Shown here: positions 27,667 through 37,620 of the stretch, piece after piece
Layout of the letters: each line of letters begins with the position of its first letter
How positions within the stretch are numbered: position 1 is the first letter of the stretch
DNA from: Vreelandella nanhaiensis
Lineage (GTDB): Bacteria; Pseudomonadota; Gammaproteobacteria; Pseudomonadales; Halomonadaceae
DNA: 64,000 bases
Assembly (NCBI RefSeq): GCF_003990185.1
Contig: NZ_RZHF01000029.1
Span: 62,001-126,000 of the forward strand
Direction of reading: 5' to 3'
Made by a program: the position numbers and the translations under genes
Notes under the pieces: generated by a model
Database searches by the model: none
Told to the model about the DNA's origin: nothing
The model's input: only the letters and a program-made list of their open reading frames with translations

Positions 27667-30624
27667 TTATCCAGGTTCCAGAAAGCGCTGCCAAAGAGCC
27701 CCCACCGCCCCACGATGCACTTTGAAATCCTCGGCCTTGCCAACGGCTTTTTCACCGGTCAGAGCCGCGCGATGGGTTCGGCTGCGATAAGCCAGATAGG
27801 CCTCTTTCAGCTGCTCGGCTTCACCTGAAGGTAAGTGCCCACTTTCGGCCAGAGTATCTAAAATGCGCATGTTGTCGCTGTAAACCAGCAGCTCAGGCGT
27901 TTGGTGAGCAAGCGCTAACACCGCGTATTGACACAAAAACTCAATATCGACCATGCCGCCGGCATCATGCTTCAGATTAAAATCATTGCCGGGCTCCTTG
28001 CTGCCCAGGTGGTCGCGCATCTTGTGGCGCATCTTTACGACATCTTCGCGCAAGGTGTGAATATCGCGCTTACGACTGAGGATATCGCCGCGAATTTGAT
28101 CAAACCGCTTGGCCAGTGTTCCACTTCCGGCCACCACCCGTGCGCGCACCAGCGCTTGGTGCTCCCAGGTCCAGGCGTTTTGCTGCTGGTAGTCGGCGAA
28201 GGCATCCAGTGAGGTTACCAACAACCCTGCATTACCCGAAGGGCGCAGGCGCATGTCAACCTCAAACAGGTTGCCCGCAGGGGTGACGGCGGTTAATAGA
28301 TGAATAATCCGCTGCCCCAGGCGGGTGAAAAATAGTGGCGTATCAATCGGGCGCGGGCCGCCGGTGGTACCTTTACCATCGCTATCATGAAGAAACACCA
28401 GATCCAGGTCAGAACCATAACCAAGCTCAATGCCCCCCAGCTTGCCGTAGCCGATGACCAGAAAGGCTGGCTCGTGTTCGTTCAGGCCTTGAGGAACGCC
28501 ATGCTTACGGGTTACGTGCTTCCAGGCCATGGCGAGCACGGCATCCAGTATCACTTCGGCGATGTAGGTTAAGTAATCACTTACTTTCATCAAATGACGC
28601 GTACCGGCTACATCTGAAGCGGCAACGTGGAGCATTTGTGCATGTTTGAAAACGCGTAGTGCCTCTAGCTGGGCTTCTTCATCATCTTCAGGTAACCGAT
28701 TGAGCGTCTGGCGCAACTCATCTGCCAGGCGTGCCTTGTCAGCAGGGGTATAAAGTGTTTCAGGCGTTAGCAGCTCGTCCAGCAAAATGGGGTAACGTGC
28801 CAGCTGCTCGGCAATCCAAGGGCTGGCGACACATAAGCGCATCAAGTGTTCTAGCGCCTGGGGATTTTCGCGCAGCAGCGCAAGGTAGGCCGTACGCCGC
28901 AGCACGGCCTCAATAAGTGGCTGTACTCGGGCAAGTGCGGTATCCGGCTGCTCGTTTTCAGCCACTGCAGCCAGCAGTAAGGGCATCAACGCATCCAAGC
29001 GATCAAAACCGATTCGTTGCATGCCTTGCACTTGGCGCGATTGATACAGGCTTTGTAGACGCTTTAGTATTTTATCAGGTTCGGCAAACCCCGCATCACG
29101 TAAGTAAGTAATTGCTTCGTCCTGCTCAAGCTCGTTGCGCCAGATTAACCGCCACCGAGCAGGTGCAAGACGGCTTTCGTTATTGGCTTCCTCGGCATCT
29201 TCTTCGGGGTCAGCAATCACCGCATCAAAGTGACAGCGCACGCGCTCGCGCACCTTATCAAGCTGCTCAAGCAGCGCTATCCAATCTATGTACCCCATGG
29301 CAAAGGCAACGCGCGCCTGATCGATCTCATCAACGGGCAGCATTTGCGTCTGGCGATCCTCAAGAGCCTGAATGACGTGCTCGATATCACGCAAGAAGGC
29401 GTAATCAGGCAACAACTCATCGACCACCCCTTGGGGTAGCAGCCCCAGCTCTGGCAGACGTTTCAGTGCCGTTTGCAACGACGTGACCTGCAGTTCGGTA
29501 TCGCGGCCACCACGGATCAGCTGAAAGGCCTGAACCACGAACTCCACTTCACGAATCCCGCCAGAGCCAAGCTTGATGTTGCTCTGCATACCCTTGCGCT
29601 TCACTTCGCGATTGATCATGGCCTTCAATTCACGCAGCGACTCTATAGCGCCAAAATCCAGATAGCGGCGATACACAAAGGGCCTGAGGCTGGCCAGAAG
29701 CTCCAAGCCTGCCTCAATATCTCCAGCTACCGGACGCGCCTTGAGCATGGCGTAGCGCTCCCACTCGCGCCCCTGATCCTGGTAGTAACTCGAGAGCATC
29801 GAGAAACTGCCCACCAGCGGGCCGCCATCACCCAGCGGGCGCAGGCGCATATCCACTCGAAACACAAAGCCATCGGCACTCATCGCATCGAGTGCGGCAA
29901 TCAGCTTCTGGCCAAGCTTGGTGAAGTACTCCTGATGCTCCAGAGGCTTGCGCCCACCCTGGGTTTCGCCCTTCTCGGGAAAGGCAAAAATCAAATCAAT
30001 ATCGGAGGAAAGGTTAAGTTCGCCTGCTCCCAGTTTGCCCATGCCAAGCACGACCAGCCGCTGCGGCGAACCGTCGGCACGTGCGGCGGGTAGTCCCCAC
30101 CGCGCGGCGTAGAACTGCTCAAGCCAGCCAAGTGCGGCCTCAAGGCATAGCTCGGCGAGTTGGGAAACCGCCTGCGCGGTATGCCACATGGTATGGCCTG
30201 GCGGGCGGTTTAAATCGCGCCACACAATACCCAGCATTCGCGCCCGCCGAAAACGGCGTAGGACACGATGCATAGCTGCGTCATCCTCAGCGCTTTCCAG
30301 TGCGGCATGCAGCCGCTGTTGCAGCTCACTGTAGACGGGCATGGCATCAAGCTCGCCGGTGGCCTTAAGCTCGGCAAGCCACAAGGGGTAGCGCACCAGC
30401 GTATCCGTGGCAAAGGTAGATACCGCCAGCACCCTGGTCAGCGCTTTACGGCGCGGTTCGGTTAGCTCCTCCCACTGCCGGGAAGGCAGCGGCTGCTTGG
30501 TCATTGAGGCTACATTGTCAGCCTGGCTAAGCGCATCGTTTAACCGCTGACCTGCCTTTTGCACTACATCTTTCAACGCTTCAGGCACGGTGTGTACGGA
30601 TAAAAAACTATCGTTTAGTTGCAT
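27667..30624 (-). CDS. glnE: Glutamine synthetase adenylyltransferase/deadenylylase
   Basis: 985 residues. Two nucleotidyltransferase domains: the first with GMGKLGAGELNLSSDIDLI (about 194-212), the second with GYGKLGGIELGYGSDLDLV, plus PII-uridylyltransferase-like helical domains after each. It adds and removes AMP on glutamine synthetase according to nitrogen status. GAGG is well placed for the ATG at 30624; a GTG two codons upstream is too close. Followed on the same strand by nothing with a shared spacing; dgkA lies 26 bases upstream. Confidence 0.96.
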   Translation of the reverse strand: MQLNDSFLSVHTVPEALKDVVQKAGQRLNDALSQADNVASMTKQPLPSRQWEELTEPRRKALTRVLAVSTFATDTLVRYPLWLAELKATGELDAMPVYSELQQRLHAALESAEDDAAMHRVLRRFRRARMLGIVWRDLNRPPGHTMWHTAQAVSQLAELCLEAALGWLEQFYAARWGLPAARADGSPQRLVVLGMGKLGAGELNLSSDIDLIFAFPEKGETQGGRKPLEHQEYFTKLGQKLIAALDAMSADGFVFRVDMRLRPLGDGGPLVGSFSMLSSYYQDQGREWERYAMLKARPVAGDIEAGLELLASLRPFVYRRYLDFGAIESLRELKAMINREVKRKGMQSNIKLGSGGIREVEFVVQAFQLIRGGRDTELQVTSLQTALKRLPELGLLPQGVVDELLPDYAFLRDIEHVIQALEDRQTQMLPVDEIDQARVAFAMGYIDWIALLEQLDKVRERVRCHFDAVIADPEEDAEEANNESRLAPARWRLIWRNELEQDEAITYLRDAGFAEPDKILKRLQSLYQSRQVQGMQRIGFDRLDALMPLLLAAVAENEQPDTALARVQPLIEAVLRRTAYLALLRENPQALEHLMRLCVASPWIAEQLARYPILLDELLTPETLYTPADKARLADELRQTLNRLPEDDEEAQLEALRVFKHAQMLHVAASDVAGTRHLMKVSDYLTYIAEVILDAVLAMAWKHVTRKHGVPQGLNEHEPAFLVIGYGKLGGIELGYGSDLDLVFLHDSDGKGTTGGPRPIDTPLFFTRLGQRIIHLLTAVTPAGNLFEVDMRLRPSGNAGLLVTSLDAFADYQQQNAWTWEHQALVRARVVAGSGTLAKRFDQIRGDILSRKRDIHTLREDVVKMRHKMRDHLGSKEPGNDFNLKHDAGGMVDIEFLCQYAVLALAHQTPELLVYSDNMRILDTLAESGHLPSGEAEQLKEAYLAYRSRTHRAALTGEKAVGKAEDFKVHRGAVGALWQRFLEPG

Positions 30625-30650
30625 AACCACCTCATTGCCAATCGAAAACG

Positions 30651-31022
30651 CTAGCCGAAGAATTTTTCCCAGCCCAGCAGGCCCCAGGTAAGCCCGGCCA
30701 TAATCAGTGACAGCATAACTGCCGCCGAGCCAATATCCTTGGCGCGGCCGGAAAGCACGTGATGCTCGGTGCCAATACGGTCAACGACATTCTCGATCGC
30801 GCTATTTAAAAGCTCGACGATCAGAACGAAAAACAGGCTGCCCACCAGCATCAACCAACTGATTGAATCGTTGCTGAGCCACCAGGCAAATGGCAGCAAC
30901 ACGGCAGCAATACCCACTTCCTGACGAAAAGCCGTCTCATTTCGAAACGCGGCCTTTAATCCCTTCCAGGAATAACGCGTTGAGTGCATCAAATGGAGTA
31001 AACCGGTATGCCCTGGTTTCAT
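30651..31022 (-). CDS. dgkA: Diacylglycerol kinase, prokaryotic type
   Basis: 123 residues, the usual size, with three membrane helices. SWKGLKAAFRNETAFRQE near the N-terminus and the catalytic ELLNSAIENVVDRIGTEHH motif. Recycles diacylglycerol to phosphatidic acid during membrane-derived oligosaccharide and LPS modification. GAGG precedes the ATG. Lies between dacB and glnE, all on the minus strand with spacers of about 30 bases, so the three may be an operon. Confidence 0.95.
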   Translation of the reverse strand: MKPGHTGLLHLMHSTRYSWKGLKAAFRNETAFRQEVGIAAVLLPFAWWLSNDSISWLMLVGSLFFVLIVELLNSAIENVVDRIGTEHHVLSGRAKDIGSAAVMLSLIMAGLTWGLLGWEKFFG

Positions 31023-31051
31023 GCAGCTTGCCTCATCTAGGCGTAAGTAAA

Positions 31052-32524
31052 TCAGTTAGCCAGAATCATCGCGTCCAGATCGAGCGACAATGGATCCAGC
31101 ACCTCAGACCAGCTTAAATAAGGTGTGTTACCACTTCCGTTCACAAACACACTAAATACCCCCCACTGCCCGCTGGCAGTACGAAAGTAGCCGGCCGCTG
31201 CGCGTACAGCAAAAGGCTGATTCAGCGTGCCGGTCTTGAGCATGACGTTGTTTTGAAAGGTAGGTGAGCCACGCCGTATAAAACGCATCACGCCGTTGGC
31301 GGGCGACTGAAAAGCAGCCACAAAGCTTGGAAACAATGCGCTCTGGCGGTACATGTCTTCGAGCATGACGTTGGCACCGTGGGCCGAGGTACGGTTTTCC
31401 GTGGTCAAGCCACTGCCACTATAGAGGGTAATCGGCCCGTGCCCCGGCAGCTGCTGGGCATACGTTTCGATAGCCGAACCGGCCTGCCGCAGCTGAGCTT
31501 GCGGTGTTTGCACCAAGTTCAGCGCTAGCACATCGGCCATATAGTTGTTGGAGTAGTTCATGGTGCGTAGAAGAAGCTCTTGCAGCGGCTGGCTATCTAC
31601 CGCCGCCAAGCGCCGTGTACTACTGGGTGGCTGTGTTGACGTCAAACGCCAGGGGTCACGCACATGAATACCGGCCTGATTCAACATGCCCAGCAGTACC
31701 TGGGCGGTCTCTTCGGCGGCATCGCCCGCACCACGATAGATATCCTGGGCCAAGGCATTGGTTGAAATCTGACCGCTTAAGCGCATCACATCGCCACGCT
31801 CATCGGTAATCCGTTCGGCGCTGATCTCGGTGCCGCTATTAGCGGGCCGAGTAATCACCTGGTTATCAATGAGGATAAGCGGCTGCTGGCTATCGCAAAG
31901 CGCAGTGCGGGCAGGCTCTCCCGGAACGGCTGCAGGCGCCACATTAACGCACCAGCTGCCGAAGTTGACTCCCGCCGAGGTCAACGGCGCGCTGTAGGCA
32001 TTGGTAACGCGGGTGCGGGCATTGCAGCGATCAGTGGTAATACACTCAACGGGCCCAAAACGCCACTGACTGATTACCAGGGCACCATCAACTTCATTGA
32101 CACCCGCTATTTGCAGACGCTGAACCAAACGCCACAGATTCTCCGTGGTAAGCCCCGGGTCGCCACCTCCCTCGAACACCAGATCGCCGCGCAGCACGCC
32201 ATTATCAATGGAACCGCTGCTGACGAGCTGGCTGGTAAAACGATGCTGAGGCCCAAAGCGGTTCAATAACGCAGCCGCCATGTAGGCTTTGGTCACCGAA
32301 GCAGGAGCCATCTGGCGCTCGGGATTCAGGCTGCCCAGTAAGGCAGGCGTATCGGTATTCAACAGACGCGCCTCGGCACTGATCGAAAACCCCTTTTCCT
32401 GCAGCTGACTCAAGCGGTTGAAATCGGCCAGCAGCCAGGGGCTGGCCATCAGCGACGCCGCCGCCACCCCTGCCATCACTATACAGCGCCATGGGCGCAC
32501 CGCTGACTTAAAGAAGTACGTCAC
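31052..32524 (-). CDS. dacB: D-alanyl-D-alanine carboxypeptidase/endopeptidase (PBP4)
   Basis: 490 residues from a GTG with GAGG 9 bases upstream; a TTG five codons earlier lacks a ribosome binding site. Signal peptide IVMAGVAAASLMASPWLLA. S13 peptidase motifs: SxxK in ASVTKAYMAA, SxN in YSNNYMAD and KTG in MLKTGTLNQ. Between them is the large inserted domain of class C PBPs. Acts in the periplasm trimming and cleaving peptidoglycan crosslinks. The exact start codon is the least certain part. Confidence 0.92.
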   Translation of the reverse strand: MTYFFKSAVRPWRCIVMAGVAAASLMASPWLLADFNRLSQLQEKGFSISAEARLLNTDTPALLGSLNPERQMAPASVTKAYMAAALLNRFGPQHRFTSQLVSSGSIDNGVLRGDLVFEGGGDPGLTTENLWRLVQRLQIAGVNEVDGALVISQWRFGPVECITTDRCNARTRVTNAYSAPLTSAGVNFGSWCVNVAPAAVPGEPARTALCDSQQPLILIDNQVITRPANSGTEISAERITDERGDVMRLSGQISTNALAQDIYRGAGDAAEETAQVLLGMLNQAGIHVRDPWRLTSTQPPSSTRRLAAVDSQPLQELLLRTMNYSNNYMADVLALNLVQTPQAQLRQAGSAIETYAQQLPGHGPITLYSGSGLTTENRTSAHGANVMLEDMYRQSALFPSFVAAFQSPANGVMRFIRRGSPTFQNNVMLKTGTLNQPFAVRAAAGYFRTASGQWGVFSVFVNGSGNTPYLSWSEVLDPLSLDLDAMILAN

Positions 32525-32614
32525 TGTTATCGGCCTCAATACCCATTCATGGTGAAAAATGTCTGCAGAGCAATCATGTCTGCCATCATCAAGCTAAAAA
32601 CACCCACACCCACA

Positions 32615-33280
32615 TCACCGCCGTTCCAGTTCAACCTGCAAGCGCCAAAGCGTTTGCCCGCTCTGATCGTACTTGGCTTCAAACGGAGTTAAATACTCAC
32701 CGTCCGGTGCCCACACGCCGGTTTCAGCCTGCTTACCGGTAACGTGCGCTACCGCCAGAGCAAATTCTTCGATATACAGCTGCCAGTTGGAGCGCACCTC
32801 AAGGCGCCCGCCCAGCGCCAGCAGTGTGGGTAATATTGGATGCCCTTGCCAGCGCATCTTTAAATGCGCGGCCTTGGGATAGGGATTGGGGTACAGCAGA
32901 TAATGCCGCGCCGGCGCCCATTGTGCCTGATCCGCCAGGCGCCAGAAATCCACCAGATCTGCCCGCACCAGGAGCGCATTAGCGGGAAGCGCGCCATGAT
33001 CACGCCCTAACCGGTCTTCGCTGCGATCAATCCCAATCACCAGGTGATCCGGGAACTGCGCAGCCAAATGCCGTGTCGAAAGCCCCACGCCACACCCTGC
33101 ATCCAGAATAAGCGGGGCCTGGCGGGCTTGATACCAGCGCTGGGCCTGCTCGAACGCCTTCTGGGTGTGATCCGCAATTGGCTTACGCAGTGGTTGGGCA
33201 AGCGCGCGCTCTACCCGGCGTGCCAAATCATGATGGGGGCCTGGCTGATTGGATATAATGGGGCGAGAATTGTGCTGCAT
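32615..33280 (-). CDS. TrmB-like SAM-dependent methyltransferase
   Basis: 221 residues from MQHNSRPIISNQPGP, with GAGAGA upstream; a longer frame overlaps the fabY start region and has no family similarity. The SAM loop is LDAGCGVGLSTRHLA and acidic VIGIDRSEDRL, both TrmB-like. The motif that in TrmB reads FPDPWPKKRH is here LYPNPYPKAAHLKMRW, and the C-terminal TDFEPFxR-type segment is replaced by EYLTPFEAKYDQSGQ. It is a divergent member of the tRNA m7G46 methyltransferase family, perhaps a paralogue with another RNA target. Confidence 0.75.
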   Translation of the reverse strand: MQHNSRPIISNQPGPHHDLARRVERALAQPLRKPIADHTQKAFEQAQRWYQARQAPLILDAGCGVGLSTRHLAAQFPDHLVIGIDRSEDRLGRDHGALPANALLVRADLVDFWRLADQAQWAPARHYLLYPNPYPKAAHLKMRWQGHPILPTLLALGGRLEVRSNWQLYIEEFALAVAHVTGKQAETGVWAPDGEYLTPFEAKYDQSGQTLWRLQVELERR

Positions 33281-33462
33281 GCCATCTCTCGGATTGAAAA
33301 GAGGTGATTCTACCAGTCTCCAGTGGTTGCAGCATGACGTCATGAGGTACCCGGTGCTATGATCACGCCCGAGATATTTATTAAGCTCAACGATACGGTC
33401 CGTTTTAGCCTGCCGTTGACAATAACTGTTATTAAAAACCACCGCACCACGAGGAACCCGGC

Positions 33463-35373
33463 TTGTCACACTTACCGGTGATTGTCGGCATGGGCGGCAT
33501 CAATCCCGCCGGCAGAACCTCGGGCCACCAGGCCTTCCGCCGCACCGTACTTGATGCCCTTCCTGCAGACCAGCAGCGCCAGACATTGGAGGGCCTTGCG
33601 GCCCTTATGCAGCTTGTCGAGCATTCTGAAAAGGGCTGGCATGACCGTACAGGCCAGCCTGTAGACTCCCCTGCTCAGTCACTGCGCGAGCAGGTGCTGA
33701 ACCACACGCTGGTTCGTTGCAACGAGGATCCCAGGTTCCTTGACCCTGGGCTGCCTGCCAATCGCCAGGCGAGCCTTCAGCTTGCTGAGCCGTTGCGCTT
33801 TACGCTGCGCCGTCGCCAGTTGCCCGACAGTCTGCCGGACACCTGGCAAGTACGTGAACTGGATGCCCGCGAGGTAGAGGTCACTGTGCCTGCCGGCGTT
33901 TTTGAAACGCTGCTGCCCGATGCCCAAATCCCCAAAGTACGCGCGGCCGCTCAGTTACCCAGTGGCTTTGACCCGGCGAGCCTTTACCGCAGCGTGCATC
34001 ATCCGCGCGGGTTATCAATGGCCGTGTTTGGCGCCAGCGACTGCCTGGGGGCCAGTGGCTTCTCCTGGGAGACGCTGCGCCAAACCCTGAACCCTGATCA
34101 TATTGCGGTTTATGCCGGCAACTCTATCGGCCAGTTGGATGATTCTGGCTGGGGTGGATTGATGAAAAGTTTGGTCAGCGGCCAGCGCGCCACTTCCAAA
34201 CAAATGCCGCTGGGCTATGGGCAAATGCCTGCCGACTTCCTGAACGCCTATGTATTGGGCAGCGTCGGTGGTACCGGTGCAGTCTTGGGTGCCTGCGCAA
34301 GTTTTCTCTATAACCTGCGCTTGGGTATCGAGGACATTCGCGCAGGTCGCCGCAGAGTGGTCATGGTGGGCACCGCTGATGCGCCGATTACCCCGGAAAT
34401 TATTGAAGGGTTCCGGGCCATGGGGGCACTTGCCGATGATGCCAGCCTGAAGGCGCTGGATGCGCTTGAGCTTCTCACCGATGCGGATTATCAACGTGCC
34501 AGCCGCCCCTTTGCGCGCAACTGTGGTTTTACCATGGCGGAAGCCAGCCAGTTTGTGCTGCTGATGGATGACGCGCTGGCGTTGGAAACAGGTGCCGATA
34601 TTCTGGGCGCCGTGCCCGAGGTTTTTGTCAACGCCGATGGTTTCAAACGCTCAATCTCGGCTCCCGGAATTGGCAACTACCTGACGTTGGGCAAAGCAGC
34701 AGCATTGACACGCGACATACTGGGCGAGAAAGGCCTGAGAGAGCGTACGTTCCTGCATGCCCACGGTACCAGCACGCCCAAGAACCGCACAACCGAATCC
34801 CATGTGCTGGATGAAATCGCCCGTGCCAATGGGATCAGCGATTGGCCGGTAGCCGCGATCAAAGCCTTTATCGGACACTCCCAGGGGTCGGCTGCAGGTG
34901 ACCAGCTTGCCAGCGCACTAGGCAGTTTTGCCCATGGCATGATCCCCGGCATACCCACGCTCGATGCCGTAGCCGATGACGTGTATGCCGATCGGCTAAG
35001 GTTTTCCCAGACCACCATGGCGTTTAAGGCAGATGCTTCCTTTATTAACGCTAAAGGCTTTGGCGGCAATAACGCCACCGGCGTGGTACTGTCACCTGAT
35101 GTAACCGAGCGGCTGCTGCTACAACGCCACGGTGCGGCTGCGATCAGCGCATGGAAAGCGCGCCGTGAGGCGGTACGCGCAGGGGCAGCGGCGTACCTTG
35201 CCCAGGCAGACGCAGGCCAGTATGCACCCCGCTACCAGTTTGGCGAAGAAGTGCTTGAAGGCCCAGAGCTTGAAATTCACGCTGACCGGATTCATATTCC
35301 GGGCTACGCTCAGGCAGTCTCGCTTTCAAGCGATAACCCCTTTGGTCGAATCGACGAGGAGAGCTCGCAGTGA
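33463..35373 (+). CDS. fabY: Beta-ketoacyl-ACP synthase FabY type
   Basis: 636 residues, matching the size of P. aeruginosa FabY, which starts fatty acid synthesis from acetyl-CoA and malonyl-ACP in place of FabH. Thiolase fold with catalytic Cys278 (LGACASFL), His434 ([13 protein letters not shown]) and His472 ([12 protein letters not shown]). Uses a TTG start after GAGGAA. The N-terminal 170 residues precede the synthase core, as in FabY. Stop overlaps the coaD start by 4 bases. Confidence 0.9.
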   Translation: MSHLPVIVGMGGINPAGRTSGHQAFRRTVLDALPADQQRQTLEGLAALMQLVEHSEKGWHDRTGQPVDSPAQSLREQVLNHTLVRCNEDPRFLDPGLPANRQASLQLAEPLRFTLRRRQLPDSLPDTWQVRELDAREVEVTVPAGVFETLLPDAQIPKVRAAAQLPSGFDPASLYRSVHHPRGLSMAVFGASDCLGASGFSWETLRQTLNPDHIAVYAGNSIGQLDDSGWGGLMKSLVSGQRATSKQMPLGYGQMPADFLNAYVLGSVGGTGAVLGACASFLYNLRLGIEDIRAGRRRVVMVGTADAPITPEIIEGFRAMGALADDASLKALDALELLTDADYQRASRPFARNCGFTMAEASQFVLLMDDALALETGADILGAVPEVFVNADGFKRSISAPGIGNYLTLGKAAALTRDILGEKGLRERTFLHAHGTSTPKNRTTESHVLDEIARANGISDWPVAAIKAFIGHSQGSAAGDQLASALGSFAHGMIPGIPTLDAVADDVYADRLRFSQTTMAFKADASFINAKGFGGNNATGVVLSPDVTERLLLQRHGAAAISAWKARREAVRAGAAAYLAQADAGQYAPRYQFGEEVLEGPELEIHADRIHIPGYAQAVSLSSDNPFGRIDEESSQ

Positions 35374-35864
35374 GCGCGCCACGCGTCAATATCGCCGTCT
35401 ATCCGGGTACTTTTGACCCGATTACTAACGGTCACTTCGACCTTATCGAGCGCGCGGCCCGCATGTTCGACAAGGTGGTGATCGGCGTAGCGGCAAGCCC
35501 CGGCAAACGGCCAACGCTTGATCTACCTACGCGTATTGAGCTGGCCGAGGCTGCCTGTTCGACGCTGACTAACGTCGAAGCCGTAGGGTTTTCCGGCCTG
35601 CTGACCAGCTTCATGCGTGAGCAGAACGCCACGATTATTCTGCGCGGCCTGCGGGGGGCATCAGACTTTGAATATGAACTGCAGCTTGCCAACATGAACC
35701 GCGTCCAGAACCCCGAGCTTGAAAGCGTCTTTCTGACACCGGCGGTGGAAAACTCTTATATTTCTTCTACCATCGTGCGTGAAATTGCCAAGCTGGGCGG
35801 TGATATTTCACCACTGGTGCCTTCCCAGGTCGCAGAAGCGTTGCGTAAGCACTACAATACGTAA
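35370..35864 (+). CDS. coaD: Phosphopantetheine adenylyltransferase
   Basis: 164 residues. Penultimate step of coenzyme A synthesis. Nucleotidyltransferase motif [12 protein letters not shown], then [20 protein letters not shown] and the [21 protein letters not shown] signature. GTG start overlaps the fabY stop (GTGA), coupling CoA and fatty acid initiation genes. Confidence 0.96.
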   Translation: MSAPRVNIAVYPGTFDPITNGHFDLIERAARMFDKVVIGVAASPGKRPTLDLPTRIELAEAACSTLTNVEAVGFSGLLTSFMREQNATIILRGLRGASDFEYELQLANMNRVQNPELESVFLTPAVENSYISSTIVREIAKLGGDISPLVPSQVAEALRKHYNT

Positions 35865-35884
35865 CCACCCACATTGTTGAGTAA

Positions 35885-36193
<309 letters not shown>

Positions 36194-36207
36194 CGTTTAG
36201 CGGTCGC

Positions 36208-37497
36208 GTGCACATATGGGCCATTGCCTGGCCAATCATCCTTTCCAATATTACCGTCCCCTTGCTGGGACTGGTAGATACCGCCGTGGTCGGGCATTTA
36301 CCCGATTCTCGCTATCTGGCAGCGGTTACCTTAGGCGCTACGCTTTTCAGTTTTCTCTATTGGGGCTTTGGCTTCTTGCGGATGGGCACCACTGGCCTGG
36401 TGGCCCAGGCAATGGGGCGTGAAAGCGATAGCGACGTACAGAACCTGCTGGGCCAATCACTGATCATCGCCGCCGTGATTGGCGTTTTACTGATTACCTT
36501 TTCCACGCCGCTGATTAATCTGGGCCTTTGGCTTTTAGATGGAAGTGACGCCGCCACGCCGCTAGCCCGCGAATACGCGGAGATACGCCTGTGGTCGGCG
36601 CCCGCCGTCCTGGCCAATTACGCCATTCTCGGCTGGTTTCTGGGCCAGCAAAACTCCCGCGTTACGCTGATGATTCTGGTGCTGACCAACGCGATCAATA
36701 TCGTGCTCGATCTATGGTTTGTCGTAGGCCTGGGCATGGCCAGCAATGGCGTTGCCTGGGCAAGTGTTATTGCCGACTACAGTGCACTGGGGTTTGGCGG
36801 TTATCTGGTGCTTCGCCAGCTCAAGCGGCTAACCGGACACTTTTCGCGGACGCGGTTACTGGCCCTTTCCGCTTATGCCGCGCTTTTCAATATTAACGCC
36901 AACTTGTTTGTACGCACGCTTGGCCTGCTCTTTGTAATGGCATTTTTTACCGCTCAGGGGGCTCGCCAGGGTGACACCGTACTGGCCGCCAACGCCGTCC
37001 TGTTGCAGTTCATCATGTTGACAAGCTACGCACTAGATGGTTTCGCTCATGCGGCGGAGTCATTAGTGGGACGGGCCTATGGGCGGCGTGACTGGCAAGA
37101 GCTGGCCGCGATTGTCCGCCGAACGGCACTGTTCTCTTTCTGGACGGCGGGTAGCGCATCACTGCTTTTTGCTCTTGGCGGCAACCAGCTGGTGGCGTTA
37201 TTGACCGGCCTTGAAGAGGTACGGGCAACAGCTGCCCTATACCTACCCTGGATGGTGGCGATGCCACTGATTGCCGTATGGAGCTATCTTTTTGATGGCG
37301 TCTTTATTGGCACAACCGCTGTACGCGAAATGCGCAACAGCATCTTTATTGCCATGGCTATTTATCTACCCGCCTGGTGGCTTACCCAAGGCCTGGGTAA
37401 CCACGGACTCTGGCTTGCCTTTACGCTGTTTATTACGATGCGCTCCGGGGTGCTTGTCTATTACTATCGCCACTACCGGAACGCCTACTGGCGCTAG
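36208..37497 (+). CDS. dinF: MATE-family efflux transporter, DinF-like
   Basis: 429 residues, 12 membrane segments in two similar halves. N-terminus IWAIAWPIILSNITVPLLGLVDTAVVGHLPDS, and LRMGTTGLVAQAMGRES and ALDGFAHAAESLVGRAYG, match the DinF branch. GTG start without a strong ribosome binding site, 14 bases after the ferredoxin gene, so translation may depend on the upstream gene. Exports cationic or oxidised compounds by ion antiport; substrate unknown. Confidence 0.87.
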   Translation: MHIWAIAWPIILSNITVPLLGLVDTAVVGHLPDSRYLAAVTLGATLFSFLYWGFGFLRMGTTGLVAQAMGRESDSDVQNLLGQSLIIAAVIGVLLITFSTPLINLGLWLLDGSDAATPLAREYAEIRLWSAPAVLANYAILGWFLGQQNSRVTLMILVLTNAINIVLDLWFVVGLGMASNGVAWASVIADYSALGFGGYLVLRQLKRLTGHFSRTRLLALSAYAALFNINANLFVRTLGLLFVMAFFTAQGARQGDTVLAANAVLLQFIMLTSYALDGFAHAAESLVGRAYGRRDWQELAAIVRRTALFSFWTAGSASLLFALGGNQLVALLTGLEEVRATAALYLPWMVAMPLIAVWSYLFDGVFIGTTAVREMRNSIFIAMAIYLPAWWLTQGLGNHGLWLAFTLFITMRSGVLVYYYRHYRNAYWR

Positions 37498-37620
37498 GCG
37501 CCAAGCCTCAGCTTTCTTTTCTTCGATCCCGGCTCAAGCTGTTGGCTTTTAAACGTGAAAACCCTCACGCTCCGCCGTATATTAGCAACGCACTTCCTAT
37601 AATAAACAAGAGAATCTGCC

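Noticed and set aside
29473-30093. 206-residue plus-strand frame within glnE
   Set aside because: Antisense to the strongly supported GlnE domains; no ribosome binding site or family match.
33281-33469. 63-codon upstream extension of the TrmB-like gene
   Set aside because: It would overlap the fabY start; GAGAGA favours the ATG at 33280.
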